From an uncultured Eubacterium sp. (GTDB lineage: Bacteria > Bacillota > Clostridia > Lachnospirales > Lachnospiraceae), in assembly GCA_910586445.1 (NCBI GenBank), contig CAJUHV010000118.1, forward strand, positions 1 to 5,444: a stretch of DNA of 5,444 bases, written 5' to 3'. Position numbers and translations under genes: made by a program. The notes beneath the pieces were generated by a model. That model worked only from the letters and a program-made list of their open reading frames with translations, was not told where the DNA came from and did no database searches. Below, one piece after another: positions 1 through 4,640 of the stretch (its first letter is position 1; the number at the start of each line of letters is the position of its first letter).

Positions 1-106
1 TAATCAGTTTCTGGTTTTCGATAGAGGAATAATTTCTTTTGTTATCGTCTCTGGAAAGGCGAACATAACCATCGATTATTGTAGGAGTATTAATTGTTGT
101 GGTCAA
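1..106 (-). CDS. Serine recombinase, N-terminal fragment (runs off left edge)
   Basis: Partial gene of 35 codons read leftward out of the window. The translation includes GYVRLSRDD around residues 13-21 and SIENQKLI around 28-35. This is the start of the resolvase catalytic domain of serine recombinases, in which the Ser of the YxRxS motif (Ser18 here) is the nucleophile and the 'IENQ' segment follows after a short acidic stretch. The chosen start is TTG at 106-104, because the frame is closed by TAG just upstream and a perfect AGGAGG (minus strand of 115-120) lies 8 nt before it. In clostridia such genes usually belong to large serine integrases or transposases of integrative elements; the size class cannot be judged from this end. 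It follows a small ORF on the same strand, with a gap of about 73 bp. The family call is firm, the precise role is not. Confidence 0.85.
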   Translation of the reverse strand, partial: MTTTINTPTIIDGYVRLSRDDNKRNYSSIENQKLI

Positions 107-114
107 AATTACGT

Positions 115-120
115 CCTCCT
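115..120 (-). promoter_or_regulatory. Ribosome binding site of the serine recombinase
   Basis: The minus strand reads AGGAGG, 8 nt before a TTG codon. This perfect site decides the non-ATG start of the recombinase, since there is no ATG or GTG in frame between the upstream stop and the resolvase motif. Confidence 0.7.
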
Positions 121-179
121 AATTTTGTTTTCTGCCTATATTTGACCAAATAGGATGGATAATGAAATGTTGTCAGCGG

Positions 180-365
180 TCAGCGAAAATGATTGCGAAC
201 TACATCACGCAAGCCATTTTCCATTTCGCTGCCGCCCTCGATGATAGTGACAACCAGATATCCCTGTCTGTTAAGAGCATCTTTTTTCGCTGCAATTTCA
301 GAAACGTCAGTGTCCTTTTTTTGAAGTAAATAGCAGACCTCCTTTTGCTTTCCTATGGCAATCAC
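180..365 (-). CDS. Small hypothetical protein upstream of the recombinase
   Basis: A 61-residue ORF with a GTG start (365-363) and a TGA stop. I do not recognise a family. It is charged and mixed helix/strand in character: a Lys/Glu-rich first half containing SEIAAKKDALNRQGY, then a hydrophobic strand (LVVTIIEGG), then a C-terminal segment ending in DVVRNHF. There is no signal peptide, membrane segment or obvious catalytic motif. Its ribosome site is weak (GAGG directly before the GTG). The frame stays open for about 15 more codons upstream, reading SYIYKKQKFEV, which looks protein-like but has no start codon, so the 5' end may be damaged or start further up. It lies on the same strand as the recombinase, and such small ORFs before a recombinase are common in mobile elements, so co-transcription is plausible. 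Confidence 0.5.
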   Translation of the reverse strand: MIAIGKQKEVCYLLQKKDTDVSEIAAKKDALNRQGYLVVTIIEGGSEMENGLRDVVRNHFR

Positions 366-478
366 CTCAAATTTCTGCTTTTTATAAATGTATGAAAGTG
401 CAGGCTTATCCTATCAATAAAACAGAACGTAAAATTGTAAAAGCAGCGGGAAAAGTCATCCTGAGGAAAGATCTAAGA

Positions 479-503
479 AATGATTTTTAAGACACGCTCT
501 AGC
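479..503 (-). repeat. Diverged terminal fragment of the MITE-like element
   Basis: Read on the minus strand, this stretch begins CTAGAGCGTGT and continues through AAAATCATT. It matches the outer end of the element seen intact at 4853-5014, with two mismatches in the terminal repeat. Farther in, only scattered similarity remains and no matching opposite end is visible down to 366. It is best read as a truncated or older copy, or one end of a sister subfamily. It lies about 20 bp upstream of the promoter of the gene at 598. Confidence 0.55.
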
Positions 504-521
504 TTGATCATTTGATAAAGC

Positions 522-550
522 TTTACACCTTTTATAGAATCTGTTATTAT
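522..550 (+). promoter_or_regulatory. Sigma-A promoter of the small gene at 598
   Basis: A -35 box TTTACA (522-527) and a -10 box TATTAT (545-550) are separated by exactly 17 bp. Transcription would start near 557, giving a leader of about 40 nt before the ATG at 598. It is the only good promoter pattern in the gap. Confidence 0.65.
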
Positions 551-597
551 AAAGCTGTAGTAACCAACATAAATCAAAAAAGAAAGCAGGTGGTTAT

Positions 598-786
598 ATG
601 CCGAGTGCAGCAGATATTATCAGAGACTCTATCAATGAATTTTCAAGGCTGCAGAACTGGATGAAGTTAGTAAAAGATACGAATCCAGATGCGTATGAGT
701 CGATGCATGACAGATATATAGAATTGAAAGTTATATTGGCGTCATTGGGCGTTAATCTTGCAGAACTTGACAAAATAAAAGAATAA
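598..786 (+). CDS. Small helical hypothetical protein (62 aa)
   Basis: A complete 62-residue ORF. It starts at ATG 598, preceded by AGGTGG with a 4-nt spacer, and ends TAA. The sequence is acidic, almost entirely helix-favouring, and lacks Cys, signal peptide or membrane segment. It contains DIIRDSINEFSRLQNWMKL at about residues 6-24 and a second helical part (ELKVILASLGVNLAELDKI) at about 42-60, suggesting a two-helix hairpin. The possible role (adaptor, regulator or structural small protein) cannot be assigned. It is a free-standing transcription unit: a clean sigma-A promoter sits at 522-550 and an intrinsic terminator directly follows. The tidy unit and good codon pattern argue that it is a real gene rather than a chance ORF. 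Confidence 0.75.
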   Translation: MPSAADIIRDSINEFSRLQNWMKLVKDTNPDAYESMHDRYIELKVILASLGVNLAELDKIKE

Positions 787-800
787 TAACTACTGATAAA

Positions 801-845
801 AATGTGTAAAGTCTTATTAAGTAATTAAGGTTTTACGCATTTTTT
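801..845 (+). terminator. Intrinsic terminator of the 598 gene
   Basis: The arms AATGTGTAAA (801-810) and TTTTACGCATT (831-841) pair over about 10 bp with one G-U pair, and a run of T follows immediately (840-845). The stop codon of the small gene is 15 bp upstream. It may also act on minus-strand transcription. Confidence 0.65.
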
Positions 846-918
846 CCTGTTTGCGCAGAGCTTCCCGTCCTGGTATCTGCATGATAAAATCTTCAAGAAA
901 TTCTCTTGTACTGTGTAA
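817..918 (-). pseudogene. Possible C-terminal gene remnant on the minus strand
   Basis: A 33-codon open stretch with no start codon ends at TAA (819-817) and reads STREFLEDFIMQIPG then REALRKQEKMRKTLIT. It looks like an amphipathic, basic C-terminal tail of a real protein rather than random translation, but I cannot name the family. A TAA closes the frame just upstream. It overlaps the terminator of the gene at 598 and sits about 40 bp from the MITE-like copy at 957, so it may be debris left by rearrangement. A chance ORF is the main alternative. Confidence 0.25.
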
Positions 919-956
919 TTAAAATTTTATTTTACTGAAAATGCTGAAATAATGTT

Positions 957-1125
957 AGAGCGTGTTTGAAAAATGCTTTCTGTGAGATGTGCTTCACACT
1001 TGGTACCCAACGGGCATGATATGGAGAATTTATCCCAAATTTATGAGGCATAGCGGGCTATGTTGATTAAATTTGGGATGAATTCTCCGCAAAGTGGGGA
1101 GTGCAGATCGCGGGAATGATTTTTC
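957..1125 (-). mobile_element. MITE-like palindromic element, copy 1, one end truncated
   Basis: The left end carries the 18-nt terminal repeat AGAGCGTGTTTGAAAAAT (957-974). The centre has ATCCCAAATTTA (1032-1043) facing TAAATTTGGGAT (1068-1079) with an inner CATAG/CTATG pair. The sequence matches the reverse complement of the intact copy at 4853-5014. Two differences stand out: an extra 18 bp at 1005-1022 in one arm, and loss of the outermost 11 bp of the right terminal repeat, the match stopping at 1125 after GATTTTTC. It has no coding capacity for a transposase, so if mobile it would need one supplied in trans. The left flank is TTAG, fitting a TA or YTAR target. Confidence 0.8.
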
Positions 1126-1305
1126 CTCCCATATGCTGTCCCGCCCGTCAGTCAGATGGCTGTCAAAAAAATCAATAATCATATAGTCCAAATGATTTCT
1201 TTTCAGGCATTGAAAAAACTCCAAATGCTCATTTACAAATCCGACAACGGCAGCAGCCAAATAGGTTCTGCTCCGTACTGGAAGCTGTTTTACAGCAGAT
1301 ATATA
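1030..1305 (-). pseudogene. Unidentified minus-strand ORF fragment ending inside the MITE
   Basis: Protein-like minus-strand frame. Native-looking sequence runs from about 1305 to 1126 (SDYISAVKQLPVRSRTYLAA, then GFVNEHLEFFQCLK, then DYMIIDFFDSHLTDG). Below 1126 the reading continues through the repeat and stops at TAA within it, so the last 32 residues are encoded by the MITE. The only start-like codon is TTG at 1260 without a good ribosome site, and the frame closes just upstream inside the ThrS fragment, so both ends are broken. The helical pattern could fit the C-terminal half of a TetR-like regulator, but that is a guess and no decisive motif is present. Treated as a gene fragment, not a functional gene. 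Confidence 0.4.
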
Positions 1306-1306
1306 A

Positions 1307-1579
1307 TCTGAAAAGAGTGCTGATTATGGAAATGAAGTATATACGGCACTCCGAAAGGCTGAGATACGCTGTGAGATAGACAGCCGTAATGAGAAAATTG
1401 GTTATATGATTAGAGAAGCACAGCTAGTTGACCGTGTACCATATATGCTTATTATCGGTCAAAAGGAGGCTGAAAATGGCACGGTTTCTATTCGTGACAG
1501 AGACACTGCCAAAACTTCTGTAATGACATTGGATGAATTTATCAGTAAAATAACAAATGAAATCCGAAACCGAATATAA
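1307..1579 (+). pseudogene. Threonyl-tRNA synthetase, orphan C-terminal fragment
   Basis: A 90-codon open stretch with no usable start, ending at TAA (1577-1579). It reads SEKSADYGNEVYTALRKAEI, then EIDSRNEKIGYMIREAQ, then VPYMLIIGQKEAENGTVSIR and finally TLDEFISKITNEI. This is the class II anticodon-binding domain at the C-terminus of ThrRS, where the 'RNEKIGyKIREAQ' and 'PYMLviG.kE' segments are signatures. A full ThrRS is about 580-640 residues; the editing and catalytic domains are absent, and the code upstream of about 1307 is a stop and unrelated sequence. There is no ribosome site, and the first in-frame ATG (1408) lies inside the domain. It is a relic of a second or moved thrS copy; the cell must have an intact gene elsewhere. 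Confidence 0.8.
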
Positions 1580-1595
1580 AATAGAGCCGGCAGGG

Positions 1596-1642
1596 TCAGA
1601 GGCCGCCTTGCTGGGTTCGCTGTGAGCCGAGGCCGCCTCTGA
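1596..1642. repeat. GC-rich hairpin between converging gene remnants
   Basis: TCAGAGGC (1596-1603) pairs perfectly with GCCTCTGA (1635-1642). After one mismatch a further six pairs (1605-1610 with 1628-1633, one of them G-U) extend the stem, leaving a loop of about 17 nt. It is much richer in GC than its surroundings. It lies between the end of the ThrS fragment (+) and the end of the truncated lipoprotein gene (-). Neither side carries an immediate T-run, so it is not a textbook terminator; a REP-like repeat or a weak bidirectional terminator are possible. Confidence 0.5.
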
Positions 1643-1649
1643 TGTGTTC

Positions 1650-2135
1650 CTATGTTACATCGTGGCTGGGCATACCGCCCGCCCGGCCTCCGAGCACATC
1701 TTTTCCGACTAAGTCAGATAACTTGAAATCTTTTTGTTTTTCACGGGACACAATAAAATTGCCCGCACGCTGCGTCAGCTGTGCAAAATTTACGACAGCG
1801 TCCGAGGTGCCTTCATTATAAGTATATACGGTCGTCTCAGGCCCCATAAATCCGATCTGTGCTTCTCCTGATAAAACCGCAGCCATTACTTTGTCAGCGC
1901 CAAAACCAGTAACCAAATCCAATTCTATGCCTTCCTCGGCAAAATATCCGTTTTCAATCGCAGCATACATCGGCGCGTAGAAGATTGAGTGCGCGACTTC
2001 ATTTAACGTAACCTTTGTGAGAGCAGCTTCTGCGGGTGTTTTTTCTGGAACATCCTCTTTTCCACATCCGGCAAGAGACAGAACAGTCAGTAAGAGGACA
2101 GAAAGAAGTGAGAGCATTCGTCTTTTTGGATTCAT
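1650..2135 (-). pseudogene. Truncated SsuA/NMT1-type ABC substrate-binding lipoprotein
   Basis: N-terminal half of a solute-binding lipoprotein: 161 residues against roughly 320-350 for the family. Residues 1-24 form a lipoprotein signal peptide (basic MNPKRR, hydrophobic stretch, lipobox LAGC with Cys24). Next come the first-lobe features of the NMT1/THI5-like, TauA/SsuA group: HSIFYAPMYAAIENGYF, GIELDLVTGFGADKV, VLSGEAQIGFMGPE, ending GGRAGGMP. The reading then goes SHDVT and stops; the second lobe, which completes the binding cleft, is missing, and no continuation is seen downstream. The start ATG (2135) has AGGAG 5 nt upstream. Substrates in this family include sulfonates, nitrate and thiamine-precursor pyrimidines; which one applies cannot be told. 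No permease or ATPase gene is nearby. It is divergent from the sigma operon. A secreted half-protein might still be made but should not bind normally. Confidence 0.75.
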
Positions 2136-2203
2136 AAAGACTCCTGTACTTGGATTTTATATAGTATATCGTAAATACGAAAAAATGTTACAGCGAAAAA
2201 TTT

Positions 2204-2230
2204 TGAAACCAAAAAAGAAAAATTTCCGTC
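2204..2230 (+). promoter_or_regulatory. Predicted autoregulated ECF-sigma promoter
   Basis: TGAAAC (2204-2209) and CGTC (2227-2230) are spaced by 17 bp, followed by TA. This matches the general ECF promoter pattern known for Bacillus-type ECF sigma factors (TGAAAC near -35, CGTC or CGTA near -10). Its place about 70 bp before the start of an ECF sigma gene suggests the factor drives its own operon. The spacing and both boxes are read directly; autoregulation is inferred. Confidence 0.65.
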
Positions 2231-2232
2231 TA

Positions 2233-2280
2233 ATGAATGTAAAACAAAATGAATGGCGCTTGTATTTGTTTTGCATTCAT
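2233..2280 (+). promoter_or_regulatory. Leader hairpin in the sigma-factor mRNA
   Basis: ATGAATGTAAAACAAA (2233-2248) pairs with TTTGTTTTGCATTCAT (2265-2280) over 16 positions, one of them a U-G pair, with a 16-nt loop. The stem begins almost exactly at the transcript start expected from the ECF promoter (about 2236-2238) and ends 8 nt before the AGGAG of the sigma gene. No T-run follows, so it is not a terminator. It may protect the 5' end, affect translation, or be an operator in DNA form. Confidence 0.5.
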
Positions 2281-2300
2281 ACGCGCGTAGGAGAAAGCTG

Positions 2301-2807
2301 ATGAAAAGCAATGAAACAAAGTTTTTGATAAAGAAGGCGCAGAGGCATGATAAAGACGCATTTACCGAATTAATGCAGCTATATATGAAAGATATGTATA
2401 GAACGGCCATTGCAATTCTAATGAATGAAGATGATGCAGCAGATGCTCTTCAGGACACAATTCTCACTTGCTGGGAAAAGCTGTATATGCTTAAAAAACC
2501 AGAGTTTTTTAAGACATGGATGACAAGGATTCTAATAAACCACTGCTATGACATCATAAGGGGCAATTCAGTTTATACGAATATGGAATCTTATGAGGAA
2601 CCGTCAAAATGCGATGAATATAATATTGAATTAAAAGAGGCATATGCCTCGATCAATGAACGCTATCGACTGCCTATGGAATTGTATTATGGACAGGGAT
2701 TTAAGATGAGAGAAATCGCAGAAATGCTGTCATTACCGCTTAATACGATCAAGACGAGAGTTGCAAGAGGAAGAAAAGAACTGAAAGAGTATTACCGCGA
2801 TTGTTAG
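2301..2807 (+). CDS. ECF-family RNA polymerase sigma factor
   Basis: A 168-residue alternative sigma factor of the extracytoplasmic-function class, which directs RNA polymerase to stress-responsive promoters until held by its membrane anti-sigma partner. The region 2 domain spans about residues 20-90: AFTELMQLYMKDMYRTA, the core-binding stretch DAADALQDTIL (45-55), and the -10 recognition part FKTWMTRILINHCYDIIR (70-87). Region 4 follows at about 115-165, with a helix-turn-helix in KMREIAEMLSLPLNTIKTR that contacts the -35 element. The usual ECF size is 160-190. I place the start at ATG 2301, with AGGAG 8 nt before it; the upstream ATG at 2253 would fall inside the leader hairpin and has no ribosome site. 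The anti-sigma gene follows after 10 bp. The promoter at 2204 suggests autoregulation. The general style resembles the SigV/ECF30-like group of Firmicutes, a weaker claim. Confidence 0.93.
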   Translation: MKSNETKFLIKKAQRHDKDAFTELMQLYMKDMYRTAIAILMNEDDAADALQDTILTCWEKLYMLKKPEFFKTWMTRILINHCYDIIRGNSVYTNMESYEEPSKCDEYNIELKEAYASINERYRLPMELYYGQGFKMREIAEMLSLPLNTIKTRVARGRKELKEYYRDC

Positions 2808-2817
2808 GAGGGTAAAG

Positions 2818-3972
2818 ATGTCAAAGAATAAAAATTTTTTTTCTGAAGAAATAGAATTGTCGGAAATTGTGTTGAAGAAAACTAATCAAGCCTTTGAAAT
2901 GATTCAGAAGGAGGACATCGATTATATGAAAAGAGCAGATATGGAAAGCAGGAGATTATTTAAAACACGGGCGGCAGCTGTCGCATGTGTCTGCATAGTA
3001 GCAGTCAGCAGTGTAACCGCCGCTGCAGCAGCGATCCATCATTATTGGGGAAGAGGCATGAATGGCAATATTCAGGCCTCTGACGACCAGCAGCAGACGC
3101 TTACAGAAAAGAACGTGGCAAAAGTGTATGAGGAAGATCCAGATGATTCGTCACTTTCTGTAACAGACAGCGGGATTACGATAGCGCCGAATACGGTTGT
3201 TGTGGATGAAAGATTTGCGTATATGTCATTTAAAATCTCCGGCTATAGCCTAGAGGATAAGGCAGAACCGGGATTCGAAAGGGTCAATGTATATCAGGAA
3301 GACCAGTCGGCGGATGACGCTTCGCATATTAATACAAGCGGGACTATGTATGATGGAATTATCCCTGATGAAAACGGCCAGCCGGTATATGAAGACGGAA
3401 CGCCGTTGGAAAATTATGAAGATGGAAGCACGATCTGTCATTATACAGACAGCAATGGAGATCTGGAATATATTATTCAGGCATATGTTTCAGATGTGAA
3501 TGGTTCGATGCTTGGCAAGACAATCCATGTCGATTTTAAAAATCTGGGAACGTTTGCAAAAGCAGAGTTTACTCCGGCGGTAGAGGGAAAATGGGATCTT
3601 GAAATAACTCTTCCAGATGCAAGCTCAGCTCAAACTATTGAGGTAGGAAAGAAGGTTGCAGGAACAGAGTTTACGCTGGACAATATCGATATTTCACCGA
3701 TATCCATGAAAGTGAATTATTCTGTCGGCGAGGCTCCTGCGGAAGATGACGATAATTTCTGTGTTCCTCAGGTAGAGGGCGTGGTATTAAAAGACGGAAC
3801 GAGAATTCCTTACTTAGCAGATGGCGGTATGTCTGGATATGTGGACAGCAGTAAGTCTAAAGCGTATCATATGACAGGTTATGACAGGGTTATTGATGTC
3901 GATGAGGTAGCTGCGTTGATTGTATTGCCTTCATTTGGAAGTGATCGGGTGGAGATTGCGATTTCAGAATAA
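2818..3972 (+). CDS. Membrane anti-sigma factor, DUF4179-like
   Basis: A 384-residue protein with a single membrane crossing. Residues 1-51 form a charged cytoplasmic part (EIVLKKTNQAFEMIQ, DYMKRADMESRRLFK) expected to bind the sigma factor. Residues 52-73 form an Ala/Val-rich transmembrane helix containing VACVCIVAVSSV. The rest, about 310 residues, is acidic and extracellular. It begins with the linker GRGMNGNIQ, then a beta-rich part (GITIAPNTVVVDERFAYMSF) as in DUF4179 proteins, and later GKWDLEITLP and FTLDNIDISPISMKV, which resemble the DUF5643 domain found in the same family. There is no lipobox or protease motif. The start ATG has AGGAGG 6 nt upstream and lies 10 bp after the sigma stop, so the two are translationally linked. 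By family logic it holds the sigma factor at the membrane until an envelope signal releases it. The signal is unknown, and anti-sigma function is inferred from position and architecture. Confidence 0.85.
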   Translation: MSKNKNFFSEEIELSEIVLKKTNQAFEMIQKEDIDYMKRADMESRRLFKTRAAAVACVCIVAVSSVTAAAAAIHHYWGRGMNGNIQASDDQQQTLTEKNVAKVYEEDPDDSSLSVTDSGITIAPNTVVVDERFAYMSFKISGYSLEDKAEPGFERVNVYQEDQSADDASHINTSGTMYDGIIPDENGQPVYEDGTPLENYEDGSTICHYTDSNGDLEYIIQAYVSDVNGSMLGKTIHVDFKNLGTFAKAEFTPAVEGKWDLEITLPDASSAQTIEVGKKVAGTEFTLDNIDISPISMKVNYSVGEAPAEDDDNFCVPQVEGVVLKDGTRIPYLADGGMSGYVDSSKSKAYHMTGYDRVIDVDEVAALIVLPSFGSDRVEIAISE

Positions 3973-4023
3973 AATGTGAGCGGGCTGTGTGGAATGCTCT
4001 GCCCCCAAAAGAGGCTGCAGCGG

Positions 4024-4066
4024 CAGAGTACTGCTTGATGTAGAAGTGACAGAGTATTGCTTGAAG
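4024..4066 (+). repeat. Short imperfect direct repeat
   Basis: CAGAGTACTGCTTGATG (4024-4040) is repeated as CAGAGTATTGCTTGAAG (4050-4066), 15 of 17 bases the same, with a 26-bp period. It lies in the non-coding region after the anti-sigma gene. No function is apparent. Confidence 0.35.
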
Positions 4067-4137
4067 GAGCATGGAACAGAGGTTAATATGTTCTTTGCTG
4101 ATCAGGCAGGAGAACTATATAAAATATACTGCAGCTG

Positions 4138-4256
4138 ATGGAGCTGCCGCAATAAGGATAAAGTATACAATATGCAGATTGTTTTGTTCCTGTAGGGGAA
4201 TAAGCCGTATAAGGTCTGATGTAATGTGTATTTTTTACTTGGTGCGGCAGCTCCAT
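4138..4256 (+). terminator. 14-bp inverted repeat with 91-nt loop, terminator-like
   Basis: ATGGAGCTGCCGCA (4138-4151) and TGCGGCAGCTCCAT (4243-4256) are perfect reverse complements, and the second arm is followed by TTTCTATTTTTAT. The stem plus T-rich tail looks like a clostridial intrinsic terminator whose loop has grown to 91 nt. It could end the sigma/anti-sigma operon, 166 bp after its last stop codon. Alternatives are a structured small RNA or a tiny inserted element with 14-bp ends, though no target duplication is visible. Apart from this and the short direct repeat, the region 3973-4300 shows no credible gene; a 77-codon frame across it has no ribosome site or protein-like composition. 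Confidence 0.5.
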
Positions 4257-4300
4257 TTTCTATTTTTATATTTACCGAAAAAACAAGCTTATAAAACAGG

Positions 4301-4328
4301 TTGACATTTTACTGTTAATAAATATAAT
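4301..4328 (+). promoter_or_regulatory. Consensus sigma-A promoter of the antitoxin-toxin operon
   Basis: Perfect TTGACA (4301-4306) and perfect TATAAT (4323-4328) with a 16-bp spacer. Transcription would begin near 4335, about 36 nt before the antitoxin start. Such a strong promoter is typical of toxin-antitoxin operons that repress themselves. Confidence 0.85.
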
Positions 4329-4335
4329 AAAATGT
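4304..4335 (+). promoter_or_regulatory. Candidate autoregulatory operator over the promoter
   Basis: ACATTTTA (4304-4311) and TAAAATGT (4328-4335) are perfect reverse complements. They overlap the end of the -35 box and the end of the -10 box respectively. AbrB/MazE-type antitoxins usually bind palindromes in their own promoters, so this is the natural operator candidate. The symmetry is seen; the binding is inferred. Confidence 0.5.
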
Positions 4336-4370
4336 AAGGAAAGTAAGGAATATGAAAGGAGATTACAAAT

Positions 4371-4640
4371 ATGGAATTGGCGAAAGTAACGTCGAAAGGT
4401 CAAATTACAATACCGATCGCAATTAGAAATGCGCTTGGAATACGAGAAGGCGACAAAATTCTTTTTATGGAAGAAGGCGATAAGGTTATTTTAACAAATG
4501 CTTCCACAAATGCCCTGCAAAAAGCACAGGAGGCTTTTCGAGGTGCAGCAGAGGAATTAGGCGTTAAAAATGAACAGGATGTTATAAAGCTTGTAAAGGA
4601 GATTCGGGCAGAAAGAGGCGGGCAATATAAATGCGAATAA
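4371..4640 (+). CDS. AbrB/MazE-family antitoxin (DNA-binding)
   Basis: An 89-residue protein. Residues 3-45 are the swapped-hairpin AbrB/SpoVT DNA-binding fold, with the signature KVTSKGQITIPIAIRNALGI (5-24), then GDKILFMEEGDKVILT. Residues 50-89 are a charged helical tail (ALQKAQEAFRGAAEELGV, then DVIKLVKEIRAERGG) that in this family wraps the toxin. AAAGGAG lies 9 nt before the ATG. Its stop overlaps the start of the PIN gene by 10 nt, the classic antitoxin-first arrangement with coupled translation. Known role of the family: neutralise the toxin, and repress the shared promoter alone or as a complex. The toxin gene next door is interrupted, so this antitoxin may now be an orphan, still able to act as a repressor or to neutralise a related PIN toxin elsewhere. 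Confidence 0.92.
   Translation: MELAKVTSKGQITIPIAIRNALGIREGDKILFMEEGDKVILTNASTNALQKAQEAFRGAAEELGVKNEQDVIKLVKEIRAERGGQYKCE

Noticed and set aside
1126..1140. CATATGCTG shared by the flank of copy 1 and the flank of copy 2 (5018-5026)
   Set aside because: Only 9 bp, copy 1 is truncated there and in the other orientation, so it is not a credible target-site relation.
1612..1630. GGTTCGC resembling a tRNA T-arm in the loop of the GC-rich hairpin
   Set aside because: No acceptor, D or anticodon arms can be built around it; no tRNA gene is supported.
2160..2210. Promoter-like boxes on the minus strand for the truncated lipoprotein gene (TGTAAC with 18 bp to TATACT)
   Set aside because: The -35 is a poor sigma-A match and no ECF-type -10 lies at proper spacing; too weak to annotate.
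2253..2300. Upstream in-frame ATG that would lengthen the sigma factor by 16 residues
   Set aside because: It lies inside the leader hairpin, has no ribosome site, and the added residues do not resemble a sigma N-terminus; ATG 2301 has AGGAG at good spacing.
2017..2410. Open frames on both strands across the lipoprotein/sigma intergenic region
   Set aside because: They overlap well-supported genes or the promoter and leader in other frames, with low-complexity or biased translations.
3250..3499. Open frames inside the anti-sigma gene
   Set aside because: Shadows of a long, well-supported coding frame.
4024..4066. Spaced direct repeat considered as a CRISPR or iteron
   Set aside because: Only two imperfect units with a 26-bp period, no leader or cas genes, no replication gene.
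4071..4304. A 77-codon plus-strand frame after the anti-sigma operon
   Set aside because: No ribosome site, Arg/Cys-rich random-looking translation, and it crosses the large inverted repeat.
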